From NCBI RefSeq assembly GCF_001039355.2, contig NW_019775564.1, positions 68,647 through 101,438 on the forward strand: a stretch of DNA of 32,792 nucleotides. Direction: 5' to 3'. The translations under genes and the position numbers were made by a program. The notes below the pieces were generated by a model, which was given only the letters and a program-made list of their open reading frames with translations, had not been told where the DNA came from and ran no database searches. Positions 10,701 to 28,204 of the stretch are shown piece by piece. The stretch comes from Lingula anatina. Taxonomy: Eukaryota > Brachiopoda > Lingulata > Lingulida > Lingulidae. Each line of letters begins with the position of its first letter. Position 1 is the stretch's first letter.

Positions 10701-11342
10701 TTTTTTTTTTTTTCGCCCTCTCGCACCGATTTCGGGGTCCCAAGAGGATGTCATCCATAAAAATAAAAAAGTGTGGCCTAAACCAAATCTTAGGATTTGT
10801 GGGATAAAATTCTTAATTTTATTTAGATTGTAAAAATAGATTGGTTGTAGAAATAACATTTATGTAGATCACATGCAGAACCTTCAGGAGTATACAAGGT
10901 AAAGGACTTCAGTTTCACTGGCCAAAATGAATTGAGAGTGGAGTCTAGATGTTTTTGCACAGTGGTTGGGTTAATTGGTCATGTTATTGAATAAATTTTT
11001 TTTTTTTTTTAACAAAGGAGAAAAGTCCATTGAACTGTTCTTACATTCCTAAAAATCCAACAGTAGTGTTCACATTACTCGTTTCTATTGATTACAGGTG
11101 GCAAGCTGTACCTGACCGCAGCAGACGAAAATGCATCCCAAGTGACCAACCCAGTCTATGTATGGGACGGGAGTAGTTGGTCGTCCCACACCACACTGGA
11201 CGGACACAGTGCCAAAGCCATCATTCCTTTCCAGCGTGACCGGGACACTTTCCTGGCTGTGCTGAACTACTTCAGTGATCAGCATTCCAGTTCTCATGCC
11301 AGACACTATGATGCCTACCCCTTCATATACAAGTGGGCTTGA
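456..11342 (+). CDS. Modular extracellular-type protein: tectonin-like repeats, two discoidin (F5/8C) domains, EAR-like repeats (5'-partial, 17 exons)
   Basis: Exons read from frame, splice sites and homology: 456-592, 946-1206, 1821-1935, 2182-2296, 3057-3161, 3870-4017, 4310-4506, 4761-4887, 5247-5342, 5581-5726, 6390-6489, 6861-7010, 7360-7580, 8128-8247, 8539-8680, 9293-9496, 11098-11342 (stop TGA). All junctions are GT-AG and keep one frame through 875 complete codons (residue 1 = codon 457-459). Domain order: three 39-residue Cys-Cys repeats (8-124), discoidin 1 (134-293), EAR-like segment (294-433), unnamed beta-rich domain (434-566), discoidin 2 (567-726), EAR-like segment (727-875). 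There is no transmembrane segment or GPI signal at the C-terminus (ends YKWA), so secretion is likely, but the signal peptide would be upstream. Discoidin, tectonin and EAR folds usually bind glycans, lipids or proteins, so an adhesive, matrix or lectin-like role is an inference. I do not recognise a named orthologue. Confidence 0.85.
593..945 (+). other. Intron between repeat exons; nothing else seen
   Basis: Phase-1 intron with GTAAAT donor and TTTATAG acceptor. It is AT-rich with no repeat or coding signal. Confidence 0.7.
1207..1820 (+). other. Intron before discoidin 1; nothing else seen
   Basis: Phase-1 intron with donor GTATGA and acceptor CTCTCAG. It is AT-rich (poly-T and TTTTTAA runs) without recognisable elements. 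Confidence 0.7.
1821..4017 (+). other. Discoidin / F5-8 type C domain 1 (four exons)
   Basis: Exons 1821-1935, 2182-2296, 3057-3161 and 3870-4017 encode residues 134-293. The discoidin hallmarks are seen in order: GHRFDITSSYLDGTISESS at the start (equivalent of the L-G-M-x-S-G-x-I-x-D opening), AWCSSNDESQYLQVDLDD (the W-x10-Q-W-x-Q-V-D-L strand), a hydrophobic strand VSRVAVQGR, TYQVFYSTDGTHF (Y-x-V-x-Y-S-x-D-G) and KHIRFRFWSW near the end (the Y-x-R-F-x-P strand). The closing L-R-x-E-L-x-G strand is weaker (AKVGAFGYKP). The module is bounded by phase-1 introns. Introns 2297-3056 and 3162-3869 (over 700 bp each) are AT-rich and show no exon or element. Confidence 0.85.
4310..5342 (+). other. 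EAR/EPTP-like repeat segment 1 (three exons)
   Basis: Exons 4310-4506, 4761-4887 and 5247-5342, residues 294-433. Signature pieces are DIVMVLAQEHDAW, then YVYVWNKEMKMFL with a following Leu-Pro, and the strand DIVATTRKD-x-SPHYYVVN. The alternation of a hydrophobic strand ending in a polar loop with a (V/I)Y-x-W-x4-F strand resembles epilepsy-associated (EAR/EPTP) repeats, which form propeller blades in LGI proteins. Only about two blades are visible and conservation is weak, so this could be another propeller family. The segment starts and ends at phase-1 introns. Confidence 0.45.
5581..7010 (+). other. Unnamed beta-rich extracellular domain between the discoidin modules (three exons)
   Basis: Exons 5581-5726, 6390-6489 and 6861-7010, residues 434-566. 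It opens with GEVFAWQYYAAGSGGPLIF, then FRPLSG, a Val-Gly strand (EIVGEY) and VKAGDLFGFAWFDTG. The W-x-F/Y-Y...F-R-P...V-G...V-x-x-G-D-x-x-G-F/L order is one I associate with an uncharacterised beta-sandwich found in many invertebrate multidomain extracellular proteins, but I cannot give it a family name. Module ends are phase-1 introns. Intron 5727-6389 shows nothing else; intron 6490-6860 likewise. Confidence 0.5.
7583..7713 (+). repeat. 46-bp direct duplication just inside the intron after 7580
   Basis: Bases 7583-7628 and 7668-7713 are two direct copies, 85 bp apart, differing at about six positions (motif GTTCT-x-TACCAGT-x-TAGA and TAGCTGAGGTCAA). Copy 1 starts two bases after the donor GT at 7581. 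A shorter echo of the linking sequence (ATTCTATTG-x-CTCTGC) recurs near 7890. Confidence 0.7.
7733..7801. repeat. (GT)n microsatellite followed by a G run
   Basis: About 68 bp of nearly pure GT dinucleotide with two interruptions (GG and TT slips), then nine Gs at 7803-7811. It lies inside the intron 7581-8127 of the modular gene, which otherwise shows nothing beyond the 46-bp duplication. Confidence 0.95.
8681..9292 (+). other. Intron after discoidin 2; no feature recognised
   Basis: Phase-1 intron, donor GTAAGT, acceptor TATTGAAG. No coding segment or repeat recognised. Confidence 0.65.
10193..10621. repeat. Diverged internal direct duplication in the transposon
   Basis: About 75 bp at 10193-10266 (TTCTGTGAAGTGTTCATAAT onward) recurs at 10544-10621 (TTCTACGAAGTATTCACAAT onward), with shared AATGCTT, AATATT-x-TGAG and AAATAAAGACA-like blocks and roughly three quarters identity by eye. 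The nested 181-bp element sits between the copies. Confidence 0.7.
10339..10519. mobile_element. Small nested element with CAGGCCCGTAGCC-type terminus
   Basis: The left end CAGGCCCGTAGCCAGC is a terminus style often seen in metazoan non-autonomous DNA elements. The right end reads GGCTTTGGGCCTC, the inverse with 10 of 13 bases matching. TCTAT occurs immediately outside both ends (10334-10338 and 10520-10524). The interior carries G-rich (GGGGGG, 10365-10370) and C-rich (10487-10506) runs that could pair. The family is uncertain. Confidence 0.5.
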
Positions 11343-12010
11343 TTGGCATTACCAATCTTGACCTCATTAATTGTGCCTTAATGAATTCTGCTGTATGTGA
11401 GTTTGCTTACTGTAAATGAAGTCAACTTTCGCGTAATCTTACAAATCTGACAAAATACTTATCTGCGTTATGGAAATAATCAAATTCTGTTTTTCTCTGT
11501 TTAATATCTATTGATATGTTTTATATACTGATATTTTTACCATATATCTTTTTCTCTCCAACTTACATTACAATGAGTTTCAGCAGTTTCATTTTAAATT
11601 GATGGACTTTGTTTTAGAGTTTTGACGATGCCATTTCAGGCAAATGGCAAAGTTTTATGGTATTGTGGTTAAGTGAGATGTCAGTCTTTTCAAAGCAAAA
11701 ATAATCTATATAATTTTGTGTGCACTGTGATATATCATCATTTTCTCAATTAAGCAAAATTTTCTAAAATCTTAATGAGATATATTGATGTCAGGAAGTT
11801 AAGATACTGCAAGCATAAGATCATTTCATGCACAATCTGCATGTGCTGAGGAACTTTATATTCAGCAAAAGAAGTTGGACTATTTCCTGACATCTCTAGG
11901 TATGTTGTCATACAGGGAAACTTGGCTACAAACTTTTATGTAAAAAACTTTGTTAGAAACTTGTTTAGTAAAGACTTTGATCAATAAAACCCCATGTGTA
12001 TCTTACAACT
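11343..12010 (+). terminator. 3' UTR of the modular gene with polyadenylation signal AATAAA at 11983-11988
   Basis: AT-rich non-coding sequence after the TGA stop. AATAAA at 11983-11988 is the first canonical signal seen and would give a 3' UTR of about 660 nt. No other gene recognised here. Confidence 0.55.
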
Positions 12011-12046
12011 ATTGTAGGACCTTAGAAAACAAAGGATAACATTATT

Positions 12047-12052
12047 TTTATT
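12047..12052 (-). terminator. Candidate polyadenylation signal of NUDT19
   Basis: TTTATT on the + strand reads AATAAA on the - strand, about 230 nt after the NUDT19 stop codon. It faces the + strand signal at 11983, so the two transcripts end within a few tens of bases of each other. Confidence 0.5.
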
Positions 12053-12283
12053 TCCAGTTTTGTTTTTAAAAAAATTCAATATGTCAAAATTAAGTACAAA
12101 TCTATTTTTAATATTCTTCTTTGTATGATGATTGAAATAAACTGTATGACTGTGCATATTACATGGTATTGGTGTATTAACTTATATGCATGATTGTAAC
12201 AAAACGCTTTCTGGAAAAAAAAAAGAAGTTTGGCAGACATATCATTAATGCTGCTTTGCATTCCACAATAACCACTGACATTG

Positions 12284-13417
12284 TTACAGTTTACTAGAAT
12301 AAAAGCTCTGTAATGGCTTGACGTGCCCAAAAGGTTGTTGTACGTTACATACTATTTGAATATCACTTGAATTCCTAATTTCAAACCTATGGAGGGTGGT
12401 GGCCTTTGTGCGTAATTCTTCAATACTTTCCTCAAATTCTGGGGTTTCTGTGTTATTTTCACAGTCCTCCACATACAAACAATCCTGAGGTAAAATGGAC
12501 AATGCCCCATCTTTACAGTTCATCCTTATTGGTAACCATCTTTCATTGCCAAAACAAGCCCTTCTCACAGCAAACTTTTGTAAATCAAGGATCTTGTTGA
12601 AGTTCCTGAGTCTGCACAGTTCATACAATTGTGGGGGTGCGTACCAGATTCTCCTTTTCCTGTACTGCGTCAAAGCTGCATCTGGTGTGTACCATTCAGA
12701 GGAAACCATCTCTCGTTTACAAAATGCTGTATCAGGTACAGTATTGGTACATACAATATAAAACATTGTATCATATCGTCTGTTCTGACCAGGTCCTGTT
12801 ACTTTGAAAGCCATGTCTGTAGGTGTGAGCCAGTCACTCCATTCACTAAGAGCCCAAACATCGGGTACAATTTTCAATTCTTTACACATTCCTATAAAAT
12901 TCTGAGCACTGTCGTCAACTTTCCTCTGCCAATACTCAAGCACTGAAACTTGTGCAACATCACTGCTGATATTTCTTATTGTTTTGGCAAGCTCTATGTG
13001 GGGACTGGAAAAAATGTCTTCATAGTTTTTAACCACTAGAATTCCAGACTCTTCAAATGTTTCCCTTATTGCACATATTCTTAATGCCACTTCATTGGGA
13101 ATAATACTCCCATAGTTATTCTTATAAAGAGGTGGCCTGACTGCAGCAGAATGTTCCAGGATGGCTGTAGAGGTTGTGAAACCTGCAGCTTGGAATACCT
13201 CCATCCATTCTTCAGAATAATCAGCAGGGTCCAAGACACCACCTGGGAAAACATGAGCACTGGGCATAAACTTGCTCTTGCTACTTCGCTTCAGCATGAG
13301 AAGATGGTAGTCCTGGTAAATATGTCTGGGGGATTTCTGAGATGTTAACTGCAAAGGAGATTTCCCCCTTCTGGCTGCCAGTATGAGTGTGGCAGCATCC
13401 TTCCATGGCCTAGACAT
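12284..13417 (-). CDS. NUDT19: NUDT19-type acyl-CoA/CoA diphosphatase (Nudix hydrolase), intronless, peroxisomal
   Basis: Complete 377-residue reading frame, about the length of vertebrate NUDT19. The family hydrolyses CoA and acyl-CoAs to 4'-phosphopantetheine species and 3',5'-ADP in peroxisomes, needing Mg or Mn. Seen here: N-terminal SRPWKDAATLILAAR strand; VFPGGVLD (residues 56-63), the first half of the Nudix box; then an insertion of about 44 residues, typical of this subfamily, before RETFEESGIL (118-127), which carries the metal-binding glutamates. The protein ends in Ser-Lys-Leu, a canonical PTS1 signal. Start ATG at 13415-13417 is preceded by no longer conserved sequence. The single exon contrasts with the intron-rich neighbours; human NUDT19 has few introns, so loss or an intron-poor ancestor are both possible. 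The upstream side is abutted by a LINE in the opposite orientation. Confidence 0.95.
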   Translation of the reverse strand: MSRPWKDAATLILAARRGKSPLQLTSQKSPRHIYQDYHLLMLKRSSKSKFMPSAHVFPGGVLDPADYSEEWMEVFQAAGFTTSTAILEHSAAVRPPLYKNNYGSIIPNEVALRICAIRETFEESGILVVKNYEDIFSSPHIELAKTIRNISSDVAQVSVLEYWQRKVDDSAQNFIGMCKELKIVPDVWALSEWSDWLTPTDMAFKVTGPGQNRRYDTMFYIVCTNTVPDTAFCKREMVSSEWYTPDAALTQYRKRRIWYAPPQLYELCRLRNFNKILDLQKFAVRRACFGNERWLPIRMNCKDGALSILPQDCLYVEDCENNTETPEFEESIEELRTKATTLHRFEIRNSSDIQIVCNVQQPFGHVKPLQSFYSSKL

Positions 13418-13471
13418 TCCTGAAACCAGTCAAACATTTTCAATGAACTGCAGTACCATACAGTACTGTAG

Positions 13472-14686
13472 ATGTATGTACAGATCAGTTACAGTTGTGA
13501 GTTACAGAATAGAAACTGGAACTCACAACCAACTAACCCCGGCAACACACATCACATCGTGGGATCCCATCAAACACACAGGCAAAACAAAAGCAGCTGG
13601 AATCAAGGCTATTGCAACCCGGACAGGCATCACAGCAACTACTTGAATATAGACAATGTAGTCATATCTAGTTCGATTGGGAAAGATCTGCTAGCAGAAA
13701 AACTATTCCCGAAGACAAACAGCCGCTGCTATATATTAAATGGAAAACAAATTTCGGATGCCAAAAAACTAATGACAGAAAATCATTTCGGACAACCCAG
13801 AACTGTCACAGTCATCATAGGCTCTAATAATATCAGCGCAGGCCAACCCCCGCAGCAGGTGGCAGAGGAACTAAGAGACCTAATTAACCACACCAGACAA
13901 CAATACCCAAAAACAAAAATAATTGTCAGTGATATTCTCCCCCGTTGGGGAAATGAACAATAACGATGCGCGCGTTATACGTCACAGGTCTTGCGTAACT
14001 ACCCACGTGCTACGATTTTTCCCTTGGGGGGGCAACAAGCGGCCATTTTGTACAGGAGCAATGCATAGATGGGTGAAAACGATACGTTGTTTTTAACCGA
14101 AACGATGTCCCAGGGACGAAACTGCCAACACCAAAAGTAAAGNTTCAACGCGAATGCACTACAGGCAAATGCCATCATTCAGGACTTCTGCCACTCCTTG
14201 CCAGGAGTCCACTTCATGATGAATCATAACATAATAGGCAGAAGAGATCTTTTTACTACAGATGGAATACACCTCGCCCGGCCTGGAGTTATCACTCTTG
14301 CACGTAACATAAAGATGGCTTCAGGCACCATGCATCCAAACAGCACCTACATCTCCCACTCATACCAGCCCAGAGGACACCGCAACAGCAAAGTGTTATC
14401 TTATCCACGTGACATCCAGCAGCACCAACATCCCGTTGGAAGTGAACTGAAAATGCTGCATTTGGAAAGATGGCAAAATGACAGCAGAAACCTCCACGTA
14501 TATCCTCATTCCAACCAAAATAGGAACCACTACGGCCACAGTGAAAGAGAGGTGCCCCATAGACAACACATCGCTAACAACAGAGATGGACAGACACTGC
14601 AGCAGCCAAATACACCGGTACGCGATAGTGACAATAACACTTTCATAATAGAAACGCTAAGGAATCTACTAAGCTACATTAGCTAA
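13472..14686 (+). pseudogene. LINE ORF1, SGNH-hydrolase-like esterase, interrupted
   Basis: The first part (13472-13963) has VVISSSIGKDLL in place of the G-D-S block, VTVIIGSNNISAG as the G-x-N-D-like block, and AEELRDLINHTRQQYPKTK then IIVSDILPR, as in esterase domains of CR1-type ORF1 proteins. The second part (open from about 14147 to 14686) has TDGIHLARPGVITLARNI, the D-x-x-H block that closes an SGNH fold, then a polar Asn/Gln/His-rich tail. The two parts belong together but are separated by about 180 bp of foreign sequence and an N. The sequence upstream of the first block has no recognised domain. Confidence 0.65.
13967..14143. mobile_element. GC-rich insert splitting LINE ORF1 (partial unknown element)
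   Basis: The segment is much richer in CpG than its surroundings (GATGCGCGCG, TACGTCAC, CACGTGCTACG, AAGCGGCCATTTTG) and ends at the undetermined base 14143. It falls between two halves of one ORF1 domain, so it is probably the left part of another element whose remainder was not assembled. No terminal repeat can be paired within the window. Confidence 0.45.
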
Positions 14687-15184
14687 ATATGAACTGCATA
14701 AACTATTGAACGATACAGATGGACTTTAAAAGATAAAGTAAAACTGAGACCTCTCAGTAACGATGAATCTCAATATATAACATACTGGTACCATATACAT
14801 AATTAAGCCTCTCAAAAGCATTCAATAAAGAAGCCGAAGAAGATGGGCTGTGGTAAGTCAATGTAGACAGTTAAGTAATTGTAAAGCAATGTAGTTATTA
14901 AGCTGTTGTTTGTTATCAGTTGATAGAGTTACATCCAAATAGATTAAATGCAATACTAGATTACTGAGTTTAAACAATTATAGTTATTACGTCAATGGAA
15001 TTTGTTTCAATGGATCAAAGTTGATTTTAAATGCAATCAATACCTATAGTTTGAAAAATGGTATAAACGCAGTAAACAATCCAGTCTAAAAGACTGAAAA
15101 TGATACAATTGAATCTAGAAAGCTTGCATAGACGTAAGACAGTTAAAATACTAGAAGCTCTGAAGCATCCAATATTTCAGTAGT
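14687..15184 (+). other. LINE inter-ORF spacer
   Basis: AT-rich non-coding sequence between the end of ORF1 and the ORF2 ATG. No other feature is seen. Confidence 0.55.
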
Positions 15185-17001
15185 ATGTCGCAAAACCTTA
15201 GAATAGGAATGAGAAATGTTCATGGCCTTAGCGAAAAACTTAAGGACACTTACTTTGTAAATACACTCTCTAAATATGATATAGTGGGTCTTGTAGAGAC
15301 CTGGAGTAGCATTAGATCAAATGTCAATTTCCCCGGAAGTGATTATGTACATTTTCACCAAATTCGAAATAAGAAAAAACTGAAAGGTAGACCTTCAGGT
15401 GGCATAGTAGTATACTACAGAAAAATTCTTATGCAAGGTATCACAAGAGTAGATAGTAGTAGTGAAGATCTCTTATGGGTACGGCTAACTAGAGAGTTTT
15501 TCGGCTTTGAAAGAGATATTTTTGTTTGTTTTGTTTATATAAAACCACAGAATAGTACAAGTGGAACAATTGAACAGAGCACCTATGACGTGCTAGAAAA
15601 GGAAATCGCTCTATATAGCCAGAAGGGAGATATTATGTTAGCTGGTGACTTTAACAGCCGTACCCACAATATGAAAGAGTACATAGAGAATGATGAAGTA
15701 AACAGAGTGCCACTTCCAGACACTTATACCTGTGATACAAGAGTAAAGATAAGAAATAATCTGGACCACAAAATTAACCCTTTTGGCTACTCACTGGTCA
15801 ACCTATGCATCTCTGCACAGTTACGTATCTTAAATGGCAGAAAACAGGGAGATACTCTCGGATACTATACATGTCACAGTAATAATGGGAATAGTGTGGT
15901 AGACTACATGGTGGTTGGTTCAGATCTATTCAAATCAATCAAAAATTTCTGTGTAAACCCCATTGACTATATCTCAGACCATTGTTTACTGGAATGCATT
16001 CTTGAAATGAAAACAAAACAAGGTGAAAAAACACAACAACATGAAACTACAAATATTAAAAGCAAATTTATATGGGATAAAGACTCCAAAGTAGCCTTTG
16101 AAGAGGTTTTCATAAGTGCAGGAATAACACAAAAAATTATAGATTACGAATGCACCTCTTTTGCTAATAACGAATCAGGAGTAAATGATGCAGTGAATGA
16201 GTTCACAAACATAATGGAATCAGCAGCAAACCGGGCACTCAAAAGAAGGCGTTCACATGTTAACAAAAAATCCAAACACAAAATGAAACAACCGTGGTTC
16301 GACCAGGACTGTAACATACTAAGAAAAGAAAGTATAGGACTAGGAAAAAAGCTGAGAAGAGACCCATTTAATATGGCACTGAAAACTAGTTATCATCGAG
16401 CAACAAAAGAATACAAAAAACTAGTAAAATATAAAAAGAAGCAAATGAAAAACAATATTTTGAACAACCTATTACACATGGAAAATAAAAACCCTAAAGA
16501 ATTTTGGGAAATCATAGGGCAATTGAAGGGGCAAATGAAAAGTGACTCATCGGAATACATTGAGCCCAATACTTGGTACAACTACTTTAAAAAATTAGGT
16601 GAGAGTCAGAACTCTCAAAATGATCAGAACTTACACGAAAGTCTAGCCAACCTAGAAAAACACTTAGACCAAGAACAATACAAAAAGTTGGACTATCCCA
16701 TAACCATCAAGGAAATTAAATCAGCTATCAGAGGTCTGAAAATCAGGAAATCATGCGGAGAAGATACAATATCTAATGAAATGCTAAAAACGTCTGCCGC
16801 ATTCATAGCTAAATCACTGGCTAAACTATTCAATCTAATCCTAGGTAGTGGTAAATTCCCCTCTCTTTGGAATAAAGGTATGATAAAGCCACTGCTGAAG
16901 TCTGGAGATCCCTTAAACCCACAAAACTACCGAGGAATTTGTATAAGCAGTTGTTTAGGAAAACTTTTCACTTCAATTCTAAATACCAGGCTTCTCTCTT
17001 A
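15185..17001 (+). CDS. LINE ORF2: APE endonuclease and N-terminal reverse transcriptase (3'-truncated)
   Basis: Open for about 606 codons. Endonuclease motifs in order: RNVHGL (10-15), VGLVETW with catalytic Glu38, GDFNS (154-158), VVDYMV with Asp240, and ISDHC with the His of the catalytic pair (263-267). A basic linker (residues 360-430, many Lys) precedes the RT fingers: TIKEIKSAIRGLK, SCGEDTISNEML, KPLLKSGD and NYRGICIS. The catalytic F/Y-x-DD motif and thumb are absent because the sequence ends at N 17002. The family makes the nick and primes reverse transcription at the target. The clade is Jockey/CR1-like; more precise placement is not possible by eye. Confidence 0.88.
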
Positions 17002-17196
17002 NAATAATAATAAATAATATGTAACTTGATGGAACACATCTTAGCAGGTGCTTGTTCCAGTAAAATTCTATCTGATAACATATTTATGCCCCATTTGCAG
17101 ATTAATCAATCTTCTGTTTGTTTTCAGCAGCATATTGAATTGGCAATTGGTATTAAGTGGTAATTGGTAATTAGTATTTTGATGAAAAAAATGAGT

Positions 17197-17274
17197 ATAT
17201 AATATAATATAATATAATATAATATAATATAATATAATATAATATAATATAATATAATATAATATAATATAATA
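17197..17274. repeat. (ATAAT)n pentanucleotide microsatellite
   Basis: About 78 bp of uninterrupted five-base repeat, ending in AATAATTTAG. It lies in the 17003-17500 stretch between the truncated LINE and the LONP1 upstream region, which otherwise holds nothing recognisable. Confidence 0.95.
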
Positions 17275-17499
17275 ATTTAGGGGACAAAAAAGGATAATAT
17301 CTACATGTAGTCAGTAAATAGTGTAAAGGGAATATTTATAATTTCTTTCAAAAACACCTGCTAATTACCTGACCATGAAAATGAAAGGCCTTATGCTGAA
17401 CATTTTGAAAAAGACAAATAAAAACAGAATGTTCAAAACGGCTACTAAAGGGGTACAAATTAACTTGCTAGGTTTTAAATTACAGTAACTCTCACATGC

Positions 17500-18139
17500 A
17501 TGCAGCTTCACGTTATTAAGAATCTTAGATGGGATAATTTCTTTGTGAAGTGTACGGACATTGGCCAATTCAGTTCATGGGCATTGGCCAATTCAGTTCA
17601 TGACTCTACAGCTTTTCGTGGTCAATATATTGCTCTTTGTAGCAGAACATATGACAGAGCCTACAAAAAGTCTTTTCGAGAAGAGAAAAACGTCAGCAGG
17701 ACGTTGTGTTGTGGTGGCAAGATACGCCAAACGCTCTCAGAGGTTGTTAAAAATCACATTTGCATGTAAATTGTCCGACCATGACCCTGACGATCAGCAA
17801 TATCACACGCCTGTCTTGTTTTCTTTTACTGACATTGATCTGGATGCGAAAAAGACATTTACCTAAGTTATTTCTCTCCTGTCGACTGACTTTGGAGCAA
17901 AGTCTATGGTCTCCATCACATGGCCTCGTTTTGCGTTCCGTTAAAGTAGCATAGTTATTGCCCAAAGTGAAAGCAAGCGTTATCACTATTCGTTAGCAGC
18001 CTTGTGCCACATGCTTGTTTTTTTTAATAAATAATTCCGAAACATTAGCCTATTTTGACAATATATGATTATATGTAAGCATAATCTTTAAAATACTTTC
18101 ACCACCAATTACATAAAATTTCCCACAATTCCTTTCAAA
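17500..18139 (+). promoter_or_regulatory. Probable LONP1 upstream region with tandem CCAAT palindromes
   Basis: A 23-bp unit is repeated twice in tandem (from 17559 and 17582), each with ATTGGCCAAT, which contains a CCAAT box on both strands (potential NF-Y sites). It lies about 560-580 bp before the LONP1 ATG. The surrounding 17500-17960 is somewhat richer in CpG than the rest of the window and carries overlapping short open frames without similarity that I recognise. No TATA box or transcription start can be placed. The possibility of a 5' UTR exon here is open. Confidence 0.35.

Positions 18140-28204
<10,065 letters not shown>

Larger units (their letters stand above)
9604..10778. mobile_element. 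Non-autonomous DNA transposon with 33-bp perfect terminal inverted repeats (PIF/Harbinger-like)
   Basis: The left terminus (9604-9636, GGCCACAC...GGATGACATCC) is the exact reverse complement of the right terminus (10746-10778). TAA at 9601-9603 and TAA at 10779-10781 flank the element, which fits the 3-bp TWA target duplication of PIF/Harbinger elements. The GGC-starting termini fit too. The 1175-bp interior has no credible transposase; the longest open stretch (9866-10117) matches nothing I recognise. An 11-bp motif CGCACCGATTT repeats in direct orientation near each end (9643 and 10722). Perfect termini suggest recent insertion. Confidence 0.8.
9293..11342 (+). other. C-terminal EAR/EPTP-like segment (two exons) and stop
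   Basis: Exons 9293-9496 and 11098-11342, residues 727-875. Repeating pieces: GEVFAAVTKTSTMTVSKWN then F-x-E-I-x-N-L; a second unit GGKLYLTAADEN, NPVYVWDGSSW and TLDGHSAKAIIPF; a third unit TFLAVLNYFSD ending in PFIYKWA at the stop. The (V/I)-x(K/V)W plus F and G-x-x-YL-x-x-A spacing fits EAR repeats better than in the first EAR-like segment. The two exons are separated by a 1.6-kb intron that holds a transposon. Confidence 0.6.
13472..17001 (+). mobile_element. APE-type non-LTR retrotransposon (LINE), 3'-truncated, with ORF1 and ORF2
   Basis: Two reading-frame regions in the order of a Jockey/CR1-like LINE: an SGNH-esterase-like ORF1 (to 14686) and an endonuclease-RT ORF2 (15185-17001). The left boundary is not defined; it lies between about 13425 and 13520. 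The spacer 14687-15184 holds no coding sequence. The element stops in the early RT domain at an undetermined base (17002), so its 3' half is missing or was lost in assembly. The long open ORF2 implies a young copy. Confidence 0.85.

Noticed and set aside
17561-17866. 101-residue open frame upstream of LONP1
   Set aside because: It begins inside the tandem CCAAT repeat, overlaps other equally long frames, and has no recognisable domain.
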